Shown here: positions 8,482 to 15,832 of the stretch, piece after piece
How positions within the stretch are numbered: position 1 is the first letter of the stretch
How the letters are laid out: the number at the start of each line of letters is the position of its first letter
NCBI GenBank assembly: GCA_945883615.1
Contig: CAMCYB010000015.1
Span: 1 to 36,758 of the forward strand
Source of the DNA: Bordetella parapertussis
GTDB lineage: Bacteria; Pseudomonadota; Gammaproteobacteria; Burkholderiales; Burkholderiaceae_B
DNA length: 36,758 nt
Direction of reading: 5' to 3'
The notes under the pieces: model-generated
The model's input: only the letters and a program-made list of their open reading frames with translations
The model's database searches: none
Told to the model about the DNA's origin: nothing
Position numbers and translations under genes: made by a program

Positions 8482-9123
8482 TTACGCGTCAGCTATCGGG
8501 TTGCGTGTAAAACTATAGTGGTGAGCCAAAGTGTCAACCGTATCAACCACAAAAAGCCGTCTAGGTTGCTCTAAAACAGGGTCGTTTGCGCCTAAAAGAG
8601 CAAGGGTCTGATGTGTCTCAAATAGACCATTGCTATGGGCTAAAGTGGGCCATAAGTCGTCTAGGCTTTGCCCTAAGGGTGTTTTAAGCTGCGCAGTTAA
8701 GGCCATTAAGTCGCGGTCATCGACCCGCCCCATTCCTAAGTCGGTCAATGCATAGACATGACCGTCTTGGTCAACAAACCACGCTTGAATTGACTTAATT
8801 GTTAAACCATTGTGAGTGGTTATGTGCCGTTCAACCCCATTCTCACCCCAACTCGTACGTAAAATATAGGGTGTACTGTCAAGTCGCACATAAACCTTTT
8901 GTGGGCCGTTTTGAAATAACCATTGACCCAGCCCATCACCCACATAGTTGCGGTTGATGAAGCCCGTGATGTGCTCGTTGGAAATTGATTCACCCGCGCC
9001 ACCCTGCGTAGCGTCGCCCAAAGGGTGAAGCCGCCACTCACCACGACAAGTCAAAGACAACCAGCCCCATGCAGCGGGAACGTTAGGCCATCTTTTAATG
9101 GCATCAATAACAGAATTGTCCAA
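8482..9123 (-). CDS. Conserved betaproteobacterial protein of unknown function (DUF2944/DUF2946-like)
   Basis: A 213-residue soluble protein beginning MDNSVIDAIKRWPNVPAAWG and then WLSLTCRGEWRLHPLGD. I recognise this as a family widespread in Burkholderiales (recalled as DUF2944 or DUF2946; the number is not certain) without known function. Conserved-looking segments are FINRNYVGDGLGQWLFQNGP, KVYVRLDSTPYILR, and VDQDGHVYALTDLGMGRVDD. No signal peptide or membrane segment is visible. The start is a TTG supported by the strong Shine-Dalgarno AAGAGG seven bases upstream. It sits directly before the Nudix gene (9-bp gap), suggesting a shared transcript; it may help or modulate that enzyme, which is only inference. 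Confidence 0.7.
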   Translation of the reverse strand: MDNSVIDAIKRWPNVPAAWGWLSLTCRGEWRLHPLGDATQGGAGESISNEHITGFINRNYVGDGLGQWLFQNGPQKVYVRLDSTPYILRTSWGENGVERHITTHNGLTIKSIQAWFVDQDGHVYALTDLGMGRVDDRDLMALTAQLKTPLGQSLDDLWPTLAHSNGLFETHQTLALLGANDPVLEQPRRLFVVDTVDTLAHHYSFTRNPIADA

Positions 9124-9167
9124 TACTGACCTCTTGGCGACTCATGATCATTTAAAAGGATAGCGCG

Positions 9168-10448
9168 TTATGTCTCGGCAACAGGTTCAGGTGTTCGTAA
9201 AAACCAGACCACACTAACGACTTGTAAACACAGTAAAACCAACATGGCTGACCAAAGCGATTGATCACGCGACTGACCGAAAAACATAAATAAATCTATC
9301 GCTAAACCAATGCCCCATTGAAAGATAAAAGCACCGGTGAACATAATGAGATTAAAGGTGGTGAGAACGCGACCTGCAACGGTTCGTGGAAACATCATGC
9401 CGGTTTGCGTTTGCATCAAAATTATGGCGGGAACGCCGGCTGCCATCACGACCCATAACCACCATGCTTGTTGATCGCGCCAAACAAGAATGCCGATCAT
9501 TGAAGCGAGAATCCAGAAAAACCCGATCTTTGACTGTAAGCTTAAGTTGTAGCCTGATCGAATCAGTTTGGGGCTCACCACACTCATGACCACGTAAGCA
9601 GCGATTAGCGCCAAATTAAAATAAAACAAACGCATACCTGTTTCGTTTGTTGTCATACCCAAGACATCAGTCATCCAAGGCCCCACCCATAAAGACTGTA
9701 AGGCAATAAACCCACCAGACATTGTCAGTGTGGTCGGTATGACACGCAGCATATTAGGGTGACGTAATACCGCCAGTAAATTCATTTTGGGTGGCGCTGA
9801 AGCCGGGTTTAATGCCCGTTTTTTTTCTGCGTCATGATGAGATTTAATTTGACTGATATCGATATCAGGTACATTTTTAAAGATGGCCCATGCGGCGAGG
9901 GCAAGCAAGCCTGAAGTGATAAAAAATACATTGCGCCAGCCTATGGCTTCAGCCAGTAAGAGCGTCGGTTGAGTTGAGGCTAAGGCACCAGACGTGCCAC
10001 CTATTAACATCCACATCGCGAGTTGCGCTTGTCGATCAGGCGCGAAGCAACGCCTAAAGTAGGCATAAGGCGCCATTAAACAAGCTGACACCCCTGCACC
10101 GATCAAGATACGCCCGATCGATAAACCCCACAAAGAAGCACTCACGGCCACGACTAAGGCACCCACGGCAGCCGTTGCTAATAAAGCAGTTTCAGTGCGC
10201 CGTGCACCATGCTTGTCGAGCCAACTGCCAACTAACCATTGCATGCCTGCAAATGACAAAAAGTAAGCCGAAGACAACCACCCCAATTCTGCTGCGCTGA
10301 GCCCTAAATCTTGCGCCAATAAAGGCGCGATTGTCGCGTTGACCGAACGTAAGGCGTACGATAAAAAATAGCCAAAGACGAACGATAAAAAAACAATCAC
10401 TGCTGTGCGACTGTTTAATGTTGGGGGGTGAGCAGAGTCAGTGGACAT
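9168..10448 (-). CDS. Major facilitator superfamily transporter
   Basis: A 426-residue membrane protein from the ATG at 10448 (an in-frame upstream start at 10508 would add 20 polar residues). About twelve hydrophobic segments are visible, split by a central hydrophilic loop (DIDISQIKSHHDAEKKRALN, about residues 196-215). The loop between helices 2 and 3 has GSWLDKHGARRTE, the MFS motif A pattern (G-x-L-x-D-x-x-G-x-R). The N-terminal SYALRSVNATIAPLLAQDLG and SSAYFLSFAGMQW resemble MFS members of the anion/nitrate or sugar-acid type. Substrate cannot be told. It is transcribed alone, in the same direction as the ATPase gene upstream, with a partly repeated 13-bp sequence in the gap. Confidence 0.85.
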   Translation of the reverse strand: MSTDSAHPPTLNSRTAVIVFLSFVFGYFLSYALRSVNATIAPLLAQDLGLSAAELGWLSSAYFLSFAGMQWLVGSWLDKHGARRTETALLATAAVGALVVAVSASLWGLSIGRILIGAGVSACLMAPYAYFRRCFAPDRQAQLAMWMLIGGTSGALASTQPTLLLAEAIGWRNVFFITSGLLALAAWAIFKNVPDIDISQIKSHHDAEKKRALNPASAPPKMNLLAVLRHPNMLRVIPTTLTMSGGFIALQSLWVGPWMTDVLGMTTNETGMRLFYFNLALIAAYVVMSVVSPKLIRSGYNLSLQSKIGFFWILASMIGILVWRDQQAWWLWVVMAAGVPAIILMQTQTGMMFPRTVAGRVLTTFNLIMFTGAFIFQWGIGLAIDLFMFFGQSRDQSLWSAMLVLLCLQVVSVVWFLRTPEPVAET

Positions 10449-10549
10449 GATGTCGACGATATTACCCCTAAGTCTATCTTTTTGTTGTGGTTGACCACGT
10501 TGTGCCAAACACTTGCTTGCTTAATGTGGGCCAGAAGGTCTAACAAGAA

Positions 10550-10580
10550 GTTAGGCAGCAAGGTTAGGCAGCAAGGTTAG
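10550..10580. repeat. 13-bp direct repeat overlapping the end of the DUF4143 ATPase gene
   Basis: Two perfect copies of GTTAGGCAGCAAG (10550-10562 and 10563-10575), followed by GTTAG. The second copy covers the stop codon and last codons of the ATPase gene (LAA-stop), so the first copy looks like a tandem duplication of the gene's 3' end just beyond the stop. Confidence 0.85.
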
Positions 10581-11697
10581 CTAACCATTCGGCTGCATCG
10601 GTAATTAAAACGCCGTTTTTATTCTCTGGCTGACGAATGTTCCCAACAAGTTGCAAGGCTTGCGCTTGGGGGAATTCTACTGATATTCGCTTGAGCGTGC
10701 CGTGTAAGTTGTTATCGGTTGCTTTACATTCAATTAAATGTGTTATTCGACGGTCTTCTGTTAAGGCAAAATCGACCTCCGCGCCATCTTTAGTTCGTAT
10801 GTAGTGCAAACCCACTTCTCTGCCTGCTTTGTCTTGTAAAAAATGAATGTGTTTTTGAAGCATGTTTGCCATGGCATTTTCAAGCTGAACACCCTTATCA
10901 CCGCGCACGAGACCTGTGTCATAAAAATAAACTTTTGGGGTTTTAAGTATGGCTCGCGCTACGTTGTGGTGCCAAGGGCGAATCGTAAAAACTATAAAAA
11001 GTGCCTGCAGCACCTCTAGATAGGCTGAAACGGTAGAGGGCGATATGGCTAAATCACGCGCAATTGAGCTCAGTGAGATGGGTGAACCGACTCGGTCGCG
11101 CAATAACTCGACAAATAAACGCATGGCACTGATTTCTCGTAAACGAGAAAACTCCAGAACATCATCACGAATTAAGCCTGTCAGGTATTGTGATCGCCAA
11201 CGTTGTGCGTCTTCGGGGTTGTCAGTTAAAAAAGGCTCAGGAAAGCCGCCGCGCTCAATTAATCGTGTTAAAGCGTGGCGTGGTTCAGCCCCCGATAAGT
11301 CACACCATTCTTTGACCGAAAAGGGGTGTAGGCGATATGAAAAAAAACGGCCTGCTAAAGATTCACCGGCATGACGAAACGTGTCCATGCGGGCGCTACC
11401 TGTTACGAGCAATGCTTGAGTCTTAGGTCGGCCATCAACAACACCTTTAAGCCAGTTTTTCCACATACCCATTTTGTGAATTTCGTCAAGAACGAGCAGC
11501 TTGGAATCATTAAGCCAAGATTGAGCCGTTAAAATTTTTCGGTCTTGGGCAACGTCCCAGTTTAAATATTGCGCAGGTTTAAATTGGGGCATGAGCTCTT
11601 TGGCTAAAGTTGTTTTACCAACTTGTCGAGGACCCGTGACAATCACCAATTTTTGATGAAGGTCTTTAATTACTAAATCATTAAGATATCTTTTCAT
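10564..11697 (-). CDS. AAA ATPase with DUF4143 / PD-(D/E)XK-like C-terminal domain
   Basis: A 377-residue protein of the AAA_14-DUF4143 family. N-terminal half: Walker A GPRQVGKTT (about residues 21-29), Walker B LLVLDEIHKM (about 67-76), sensor-like LLVTGSARMD. A winged-helix segment follows, SLSSIARDLAISPSTVSAYL (about 209-228), then FIVFTIRPWHHN typical of DUF4143. Near the C-terminus GAEVDFAL and HLIECKA form a D-...-E-x-K pattern of PD-(D/E)XK nuclease folds. The family is very common, patchily distributed and without agreed function. It is full length. The gene sits between the MFS gene and fur, likely as an accessory insertion. Its ATG has no Shine-Dalgarno. A -10-like TAAAAT seven bases upstream and a 32-bp perfect palindrome precede it. 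Confidence 0.9.
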   Translation of the reverse strand: MKRYLNDLVIKDLHQKLVIVTGPRQVGKTTLAKELMPQFKPAQYLNWDVAQDRKILTAQSWLNDSKLLVLDEIHKMGMWKNWLKGVVDGRPKTQALLVTGSARMDTFRHAGESLAGRFFSYRLHPFSVKEWCDLSGAEPRHALTRLIERGGFPEPFLTDNPEDAQRWRSQYLTGLIRDDVLEFSRLREISAMRLFVELLRDRVGSPISLSSIARDLAISPSTVSAYLEVLQALFIVFTIRPWHHNVARAILKTPKVYFYDTGLVRGDKGVQLENAMANMLQKHIHFLQDKAGREVGLHYIRTKDGAEVDFALTEDRRITHLIECKATDNNLHGTLKRISVEFPQAQALQLVGNIRQPENKNGVLITDAAEWLANLAA

Positions 11698-11703
11698 CCG
11701 ACT

Positions 11704-11709
11704 ATTTTA
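11704..11709 (-). promoter_or_regulatory. Putative -10 element placing transcription start at the ATG (leaderless)
   Basis: Reading on the minus strand, TGTAAAAT (extended -10 form) ends at 11704, and the ATPase ATG begins at 11697. A start about seven bases downstream of the -10 would fall on or next to the A of ATG. No clear -35 is seen; its place is occupied by one arm of the 32-bp palindrome. There is no Shine-Dalgarno. Prediction only. Confidence 0.5.
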
Positions 11710-11714
11710 CAGTG

Positions 11715-11746
11715 AGTTGGATAAAAGTCGCGACTTTTATCCAACT
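11715..11746. promoter_or_regulatory. Perfect 32-bp palindrome upstream of the DUF4143 ATPase gene
   Basis: Left arm AGTTGGATAAAAGTCG (11715-11730) is followed directly, without spacer, by its exact reverse complement (11731-11746). It lies 17 bp upstream of the ATG edge and covers the expected -35 region. A spacerless perfect palindrome with a CGCG centre suits a dimeric DNA-binding protein; the winged helix inside the adjacent ATPase is a candidate. As RNA or cruciform it could also form a long hairpin. Confidence 0.95.
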
Positions 11747-11752
11747 GGGTAG

Positions 11753-11800
11753 CTAAAAGCCGGTCAACGAGCGGTTAGTTGGTCAATTAGCGACTTTTAG
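11753..11800. repeat. Inverted 10-bp repeat spanning the fur 3' end, related to the palindrome
   Basis: CTAAAAGCCG (11753-11762) and CGACTTTTAG (11791-11800) pair over 10 bp with one G-U, with 28 bases between. The right arm encodes the last codons of fur. Both contain TAAAAGYCG, the same core as the arms of the nearby 32-bp palindrome, giving four copies of that core within 86 bp. It could act as a fur 3' hairpin, but there is no T-run. Confidence 0.7.
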
Positions 11801-12221
11801 ATTTTTCGCAACCATTACAGACACCATATAAAACCATGGCATGGCTTTCGATTTTGAAGCCGTTTTCATCGGCGACCTTGTGCTGAAGTGCTTCAATTTC
11901 AGGGTTGGAAAACTCGACCACTTTGCCGCAATGGGTGCACACCATGTGATCATGGTGGTCACCGTCGTTCAACTCAAAAATAGCTTTGCCGCCATCAAAT
12001 TGACTACGCGTCAAAATGCCCGCTTGCTCAAACTGAGTGAGTACGCGATATACCGTTGCCAAGCCAATATCAATTTCTTCGCCAATCAGAACGCGGTATA
12101 CGTCTTCAGCGCTGAGATGGCGCACGTCTGAACGCCTAAAAATATCAAGTATTTTGAGGCGGGGTAATGTCGCCTTAAGCCCGACACTTTTGAGATCTGA
12201 CTGGTCTGTTTCTAGCTGCAC
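11787..12221 (-). CDS. fur: Ferric uptake regulator Fur
   Basis: A 144-residue metal-dependent repressor. The N-terminal winged helix covers about residues 10-80 ([47 protein letters not shown]). The C-terminal metal and dimer domain has [18 protein letters not shown] with the His cluster and CxxC zinc site, and a second CNGCE motif near the end. Iron-loaded Fur represses iron-uptake genes. The start is GTG at 12221 with GGGGAA seven bases upstream. It diverges from bamE, an arrangement typical of betaproteobacteria. Its last three codons lie in an inverted repeat related to the palindrome of the neighbouring ATPase gene. Confidence 0.97.
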   Translation of the reverse strand: MQLETDQSDLKSVGLKATLPRLKILDIFRRSDVRHLSAEDVYRVLIGEEIDIGLATVYRVLTQFEQAGILTRSQFDGGKAIFELNDGDHHDHMVCTHCGKVVEFSNPEIEALQHKVADENGFKIESHAMVLYGVCNGCEKSKSR

Positions 12222-12296
12222 GATAAATTCCCCTGCGGTTTGCTGCCCGATGCCCTATGATAACGTCTTTAAGGCAAACAGAGATAGGGGTTGCCC

Positions 12297-12854
12297 GTGC
12301 GGTCTTCAAGCTTTCATTCAATTGTACGTATTGTGTTTCTAACCAGCGCTTTAGCGGCTTTAACCGGTTGCGCCTCAGACAGATGGGGTTTCCCTTATAA
12401 AACGGGGGTTCAACAAGGCAATTGGGTCACTTCTGGTCAGGTCAAACTGCTCACCGCAGGCATGACGCCTGAACAGGTGCGATTTGCGTTGGGTTTGCCC
12501 ACCCTCACCAGTATTTTTCATGTCAATCAATGGGAATACCCCTATTTTTACAAATCACCAGCGGGTAAAACTCAAGAACGTAATTTAACGGTTTACTTTG
12601 AGAATGGCGTTTTATCAAAATGGAAAGGCGACGAACTGCCTGAAGTGCAACCTTTCCAAATTGCGAAAGAAGAAGTCTTTATCTCGCAGCAGCAGGCTGA
12701 AAAAGTGAAGCTCGAACAAGAGCGTATAGGCACCCTTGAGGAAGCTGGCATACCCATTGCACCGGGTATATCGATTGAGCCTGCGTTTGGCGTATCGTCT
12801 GACCCCTTTGCAACGCCTGATGAACCTAACGAAACACCGGCTCAGTTAAATTAA
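12297..12854 (+). CDS. bamE: Outer-membrane assembly lipoprotein BamE (SmpA/OmlA)
   Basis: A 185-residue lipoprotein of the BAM complex, which folds beta-barrel proteins into the outer membrane. The signal peptide IVRIVFLTSALAALTGCASD has the lipobox LTGC (cysteine at about residue 25). The SmpA/OmlA domain follows: NWVTSGQVKLLTAGMTPEQV, ALGLPTLTSIFHVNQWEYPY, and LTVYFENGVLSKWKGDELP. A C-terminal extension of about 60 residues, rich in Glu, Gln and Pro, goes beyond the domain. I choose the GTG at 12297 because AGGGG ends six bases before it; an in-frame TTG at 12291 directly abuts that site. It diverges from fur and precedes dapB. Confidence 0.93.
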   Translation: MRSSSFHSIVRIVFLTSALAALTGCASDRWGFPYKTGVQQGNWVTSGQVKLLTAGMTPEQVRFALGLPTLTSIFHVNQWEYPYFYKSPAGKTQERNLTVYFENGVLSKWKGDELPEVQPFQIAKEEVFISQQQAEKVKLEQERIGTLEEAGIPIAPGISIEPAFGVSSDPFATPDEPNETPAQLN

Positions 12855-12891
12855 AGGCAAAGTGTGAATATGGCCAAAGTGGTACTTTAAA

Positions 12892-13023
12892 TTGAACTTG
12901 AACTTGAACCTGAACTTGAACTTGAACTTGAACTTGAACTTGAACTTGAACTTGAACTTGAACTTGAACTTGAACTTGAACTTGAACTTGAACTTGAACC
13001 TGAACTTGAACGTGAACGTGAAG
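12892..13023. repeat. TTGAAC hexanucleotide tandem array, about 21-22 units
   Basis: About 130 bp of TTGAAC units between bamE and dapB, ending 37 bp before the dapB start. Variants are CTGAAC (fourth unit and near the end) and GTGAAC/GTGAAG at the last two units. The interior is perfect. It lies after the bamE stop, with a further in-frame TAA at 12888, so it is not part of bamE. It gives Leu-Asn, Glu-Leu or a stop in each plus-strand frame; no start codon supports a protein. Such perfect arrays are prone to slipped-strand length change. Confidence 0.97.
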
Positions 13024-13060
13024 CAACACTAAATTCCTACGTTTTTAGAGAGTAAATACT

Positions 13061-13864
13061 GTGACACTTAAACTCGCCATTGCGGGCGCCAGCGGCAAAA
13101 TGGGCCGTATGCTGATTGAAACCGTACTCAAATCGAAAGATTTGCAGTTGGTCGTGGCACTTGAACATGCCGACCATGCTCATTTGGGGCAAGATGCGGG
13201 CGCAGCGTATGGCGTGCAAACAGGCGTTCTTTTAACGGCCGATTTAGATCAGCTTGCACACGTTGATTGCTTAATTGACTTTACGCGCCCAGAGGGGTCG
13301 TTGTTGCATGTGCAGGCGTGCGTCAAGCATCATGTGCAATTGGTGTTGGGTACAACAGGTTTTGATGAAGCTGGGCGTGTGGCCATTACAAAGGCCGCCG
13401 AATCAATTGGTGTGGTGTTCGCGCCCAACATGAGTGTCGGCGTCAACGCCACATTAAAGTTACTTGATATGGCTGCGCGTATTTTGAATTCAGGCTATGA
13501 CGTTGAAGTGTTTGAAGCCCATCATCGTCATAAAGTTGATGCCCCATCGGGTACAGCATTAAAAATGGGTGAAACCATTGCTCAAGCATGGGGCAAGCCA
13601 CTGGGTGATATTGCCACTTGGGCACGCCATGGTGAAACCGGCGAACGAGAAAGTGGCACGATTGGTTTTTCAGTGGTGCGGGGTGGTGACATCGTGGGTG
13701 ACCACACTGTTTATTTTTGCGGTACGGGCGAACGTATTGAAATCACGCACCGTTCAAGTAGCCGGGCGACCTACGCAGAAGGTGCATTGCGCGCTGCACG
13801 TTTTTTGAAGCCTAAGCAAACGGGGTTATTTGATATGCAAGCGGTGCTGGGTTTGAAAGACTAG
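13061..13864 (+). CDS. dapB: 4-hydroxy-tetrahydrodipicolinate reductase
   Basis: A 267-residue enzyme reducing hydroxy-tetrahydrodipicolinate with NAD(P)H in lysine and diaminopimelate synthesis. The nucleotide-binding motif [10 protein letters not shown] is at about residues 6-15. The catalytic region [20 protein letters not shown] (about 151-170) carries the conserved His pair and Lys and the SGTA loop. [10 protein letters not shown] and GDHTVYF are also typical. The start is GTG with GAGAG at about eight bases upstream. Its stop shares the bases CTAG with the stop of the convergent murB. Expression may depend on the TTGAAC array that ends 37 bp upstream. Confidence 0.97.
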   Translation: MTLKLAIAGASGKMGRMLIETVLKSKDLQLVVALEHADHAHLGQDAGAAYGVQTGVLLTADLDQLAHVDCLIDFTRPEGSLLHVQACVKHHVQLVLGTTGFDEAGRVAITKAAESIGVVFAPNMSVGVNATLKLLDMAARILNSGYDVEVFEAHHRHKVDAPSGTALKMGETIAQAWGKPLGDIATWARHGETGERESGTIGFSVVRGGDIVGDHTVYFCGTGERIEITHRSSSRATYAEGALRAARFLKPKQTGLFDMQAVLGLKD

Positions 13865-14916
13865 TTTTTTGTCCAACAAATTGGTTCAATTTGTAACGAC
13901 ACACCAAAGCGTGCATGTACGTCTTGGCGTACCACGTTGGCTAAAGCCAGCACATCATCACAATCGCCGCCTTCTGGGTTGATGAGAACCAAAGCTTGGT
14001 TGGCGTGCATGCCTACTGGGCCTAAGCGTCGGCCCTTCCACCCACATTGATCAATGAGCCAACCTGCGGCAAGCTTATGGCTGCCATCAGCTTGGGGGTA
14101 GCTCACGAGGTAAGGGAATTCTTTTTTTAAGGCCTGTGCTTGTTCATGCGTCACGATTGGGTTTTGAAAAAAACTACCCACGTTCGGAATCAGGGCAGGG
14201 TCGGGTAGTTTGCGCTGTCTGACCTCGCATACCAACTGGTACACATCGTGCGCTGTGATCGATTCTGGGTCGTTTGAATAGCGTTCAGCCAAGGGTTTGA
14301 GATCAGGGTAGTCTAGTATGGGTTGCCATAATTTGGGCAACGCAAAAATGACGGCAACGATTATTTCATTTGAGACTGTTGCACGTTTAAAGCAACTGTT
14401 GCGGTAGGCAAAGTCGCAATCTTGGGCTGATAGGGTTTCGATTTGCTCGGTTTTAAGATTCCATATCTCAACCGATTCAATCAACTGAGCGACTTCAACG
14501 CCGTAAGCACCAATATTTTGTACCGGTGCAGCACCGACTGAGCCCGGTATGAGCGCCAAATTTTCAAGACCATACCAGCCTTGATTTAACGCGAAGGTCA
14601 CCCATTCGTGCCAGTTTTCACCTGCAGCAACGCGAATACGAAAAGGCGCTGTGTGCGATTTAGATTCAAGCAACTCAATGCCTTTAAGCTGAATGTGCAC
14701 CACAGGTTGATGTAAAACACGTGGTAGAACCAAGTTGCTACCGCCGCCTAATATATGCAACGGCCCAGCATTACTCGGTTTTTTACAGAGCGCTGATAAA
14801 GCAGGTAATTGCCCTAAAGCGTTAAGCACCATGAAATTTTGAGCTTGGCAGGGCAGCGCAAGGGTATTTAAGGCGCGTAAATCGCAAATATGAGGGTTCA
14901 AACTTGACATCTGCAT
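13861..14916 (-). CDS. murB: UDP-N-acetylenolpyruvoylglucosamine reductase MurB
   Basis: A 351-residue FAD enzyme that reduces UDP-GlcNAc-enolpyruvate to UDP-MurNAc in peptidoglycan synthesis. Seen are [11 protein letters not shown] (FAD-binding, about residues 55-65), [20 protein letters not shown] (about 120-139), [17 protein letters not shown] (catalytic Tyr/Arg/Ser region), and VGSFFQNP near residue 245. It is a long type I (E. coli-like) MurB. Start may be ATG 14916 or 14910. The gene end overlaps the dapB end by 4 bp, tail to tail. The start overlaps the probable promoter of the tRNA-Gly/tRNA-Cys unit on the other strand. Confidence 0.97.
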   Translation of the reverse strand: MQMSSLNPHICDLRALNTLALPCQAQNFMVLNALGQLPALSALCKKPSNAGPLHILGGGSNLVLPRVLHQPVVHIQLKGIELLESKSHTAPFRIRVAAGENWHEWVTFALNQGWYGLENLALIPGSVGAAPVQNIGAYGVEVAQLIESVEIWNLKTEQIETLSAQDCDFAYRNSCFKRATVSNEIIVAVIFALPKLWQPILDYPDLKPLAERYSNDPESITAHDVYQLVCEVRQRKLPDPALIPNVGSFFQNPIVTHEQAQALKKEFPYLVSYPQADGSHKLAAGWLIDQCGWKGRRLGPVGMHANQALVLINPEGGDCDDVLALANVVRQDVHARFGVSLQIEPICWTKN

Positions 14917-14934
14917 GGGTAGTTGTGCTAAGAT
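14904..14934 (+). promoter_or_regulatory. Probable promoter of the tRNA-Gly/tRNA-Cys unit
   Basis: A perfect TTGACA (14904-14909), then TGCTAAGAT with the likely -10 TAAGAT (14929-14934). The 19-bp spacer is longer than ideal. It overlaps the start codon of murB on the other strand and lies about 80 bp upstream of tRNA-Gly. Confidence 0.45.
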
Positions 14935-15017
14935 CTCGGTCTTCGCATAGTACTACGTGTTGAGTTTCTAAAAAGATTTTGGCAAGGCACAGCAGTCAGG
15001 CAGTGTGAAGGAATTAA

Positions 15018-15093
15018 GCGGGAATAGCTCAGCTGGTAGAGCGCAACCTTGCCAAGGTTGAGGTCGCGAGTTCGAACCTCGTTTCCCGCTCCA
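15018..15093 (+). tRNA. tRNA-Gly (anticodon GCC)
   Basis: A full cloverleaf: acceptor GCGGGAA / TTCCCGC, D-stem GCTC/GAGC, anticodon stem CAACC/GGTTG with loop TTGCCAA (anticodon GCC at 15051-15053), T-arm GCGAG-TTCGAAC-CTCGT, discriminator T and encoded CCA (15091-15093). Confidence 0.98.
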
Positions 15094-15100
15094 AATAATA

Positions 15101-15135
15101 GGGGAAGCTTCATGCTTCCCCTTTCAGTTTTTTTC
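15101..15135 (+). terminator. Terminator-like hairpin between tRNA-Gly and tRNA-Cys
   Basis: A perfect 8-bp stem GGGGAAGC / GCTTCCCC with loop TTCAT (15101-15121), then TTTCAGTTTTTTTC. It lies in the 43-bp gap between the two tRNA genes and begins seven bases after the CCA of tRNA-Gly. It may be a partial terminator or a processing signal. Confidence 0.75.
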
Positions 15136-15136
15136 T

Positions 15137-15210
15137 GGCGCAATGGCAGAGTGGTTATGTAGCGGACTGCAAATCCGTTCACCTCGGTTCGATTCCGGGT
15201 TGCGCCTCCA
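15137..15210 (+). tRNA. tRNA-Cys (anticodon GCA)
   Basis: Acceptor GGCGCAA / TTGCGCC, anticodon stem CGGA.. with loop CTGCAAA (anticodon GCA at 15169-15171), T-loop TTCGATT, discriminator T and encoded CCA (15208-15210). The length of 74 nt is normal for tRNA-Cys. Confidence 0.97.
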
Positions 15211-15243
15211 AGAATTTTAGTTAAAAAATTAACTTAACTCATA

Positions 15244-15825
15244 CTAAAAGCCCAATTTAGCCCCAGCACCAAGCAGTGTTGCCACGCCTAACACAGCAAA
15301 AATGCCAGCCGCAATGGTGTGCACCAATCTCATCGGGATCTTATTTGCAAGCTTGTCTCCGAGAAAAACGGCAGGCACGTCTGCTATGAGCATGCCGAGT
15401 GTGGTACCAATAACGACCCAAATCGGGCTTGAATAGTGGGCGGCCATGGCGACCGTGGCGATCTGGGTTTTGTCACCCATTTCTGCTAAAAAGAAGGTGA
15501 TCAGTGTTGCGCCAAAAATACCGAACCTTGTGGCAATTTGCATTTCTTCATCTTCGATTTTATCGGGAATCATTGTCCAAATAGCCATACCAATAAACGA
15601 TACGCCAAGGCCCCAACGTAAAATTTCTGGGCTAATTGCTGTTGTGATCCAAGCGCCTAAGGCACCTGCTAAGCCATGATTGAGAATCGTGGCACATAAA
15701 ATACCAGCAATGATTGGTATAGGCTTTTTAAAACGGGCGGCTAAGATAAAAGCGAGTAGTTGGGTTTTATCGCCGATTTCTGCAAGCGCCACAACGCCGG
15801 TTGATACAAGAAAAGCTTCCATCAT
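15244..15825 (-). CDS. TMEM165/GDT1 family cation transporter (UPF0016)
   Basis: A 193-residue membrane protein with six predicted helices in two homologous halves. Each half has the signature E-x-G-D-K-T-Q: ALAEIGDKTQLLAF at about residues 13-26 and FLAEMGDKTQIATV at about 115-128. The family moves Mn2+ or Ca2+ out of the cytoplasm; the bacterial members characterised act in Mn2+ homeostasis. No yybP-ykoY-type Mn riboswitch is recognisable upstream. AGGA six bases before the ATG is the ribosome site and overlaps a 12-bp palindrome TAAGCCGGCTTA (15833-15844). It is a single-gene unit between tRNA genes and a DUF1275 pseudogene. Confidence 0.88.
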   Translation of the reverse strand: MMEAFLVSTGVVALAEIGDKTQLLAFILAARFKKPIPIIAGILCATILNHGLAGALGAWITTAISPEILRWGLGVSFIGMAIWTMIPDKIEDEEMQIATRFGIFGATLITFFLAEMGDKTQIATVAMAAHYSSPIWVVIGTTLGMLIADVPAVFLGDKLANKIPMRLVHTIAAGIFAVLGVATLLGAGAKLGF

Positions 15826-15832
15826 TTATTCC

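Noticed and set aside
12892..13023. Possible CRISPR or coding repeat
   Set aside because: The units are contiguous hexamers without spacers, and no plus-strand frame has a supported start.
12826..13029. 67-residue minus-strand frame of repeated Val-Gln
   Set aside because: It is only the reverse reading of the TTGAAC array, with no ribosome site or domain.
14928..15182. 84-residue minus-strand frame containing GNEVRTRDLNLGKVALYQLS
   Set aside because: It is the antisense of tRNA-Gly and part of tRNA-Cys; such frames are a well-known annotation artefact.
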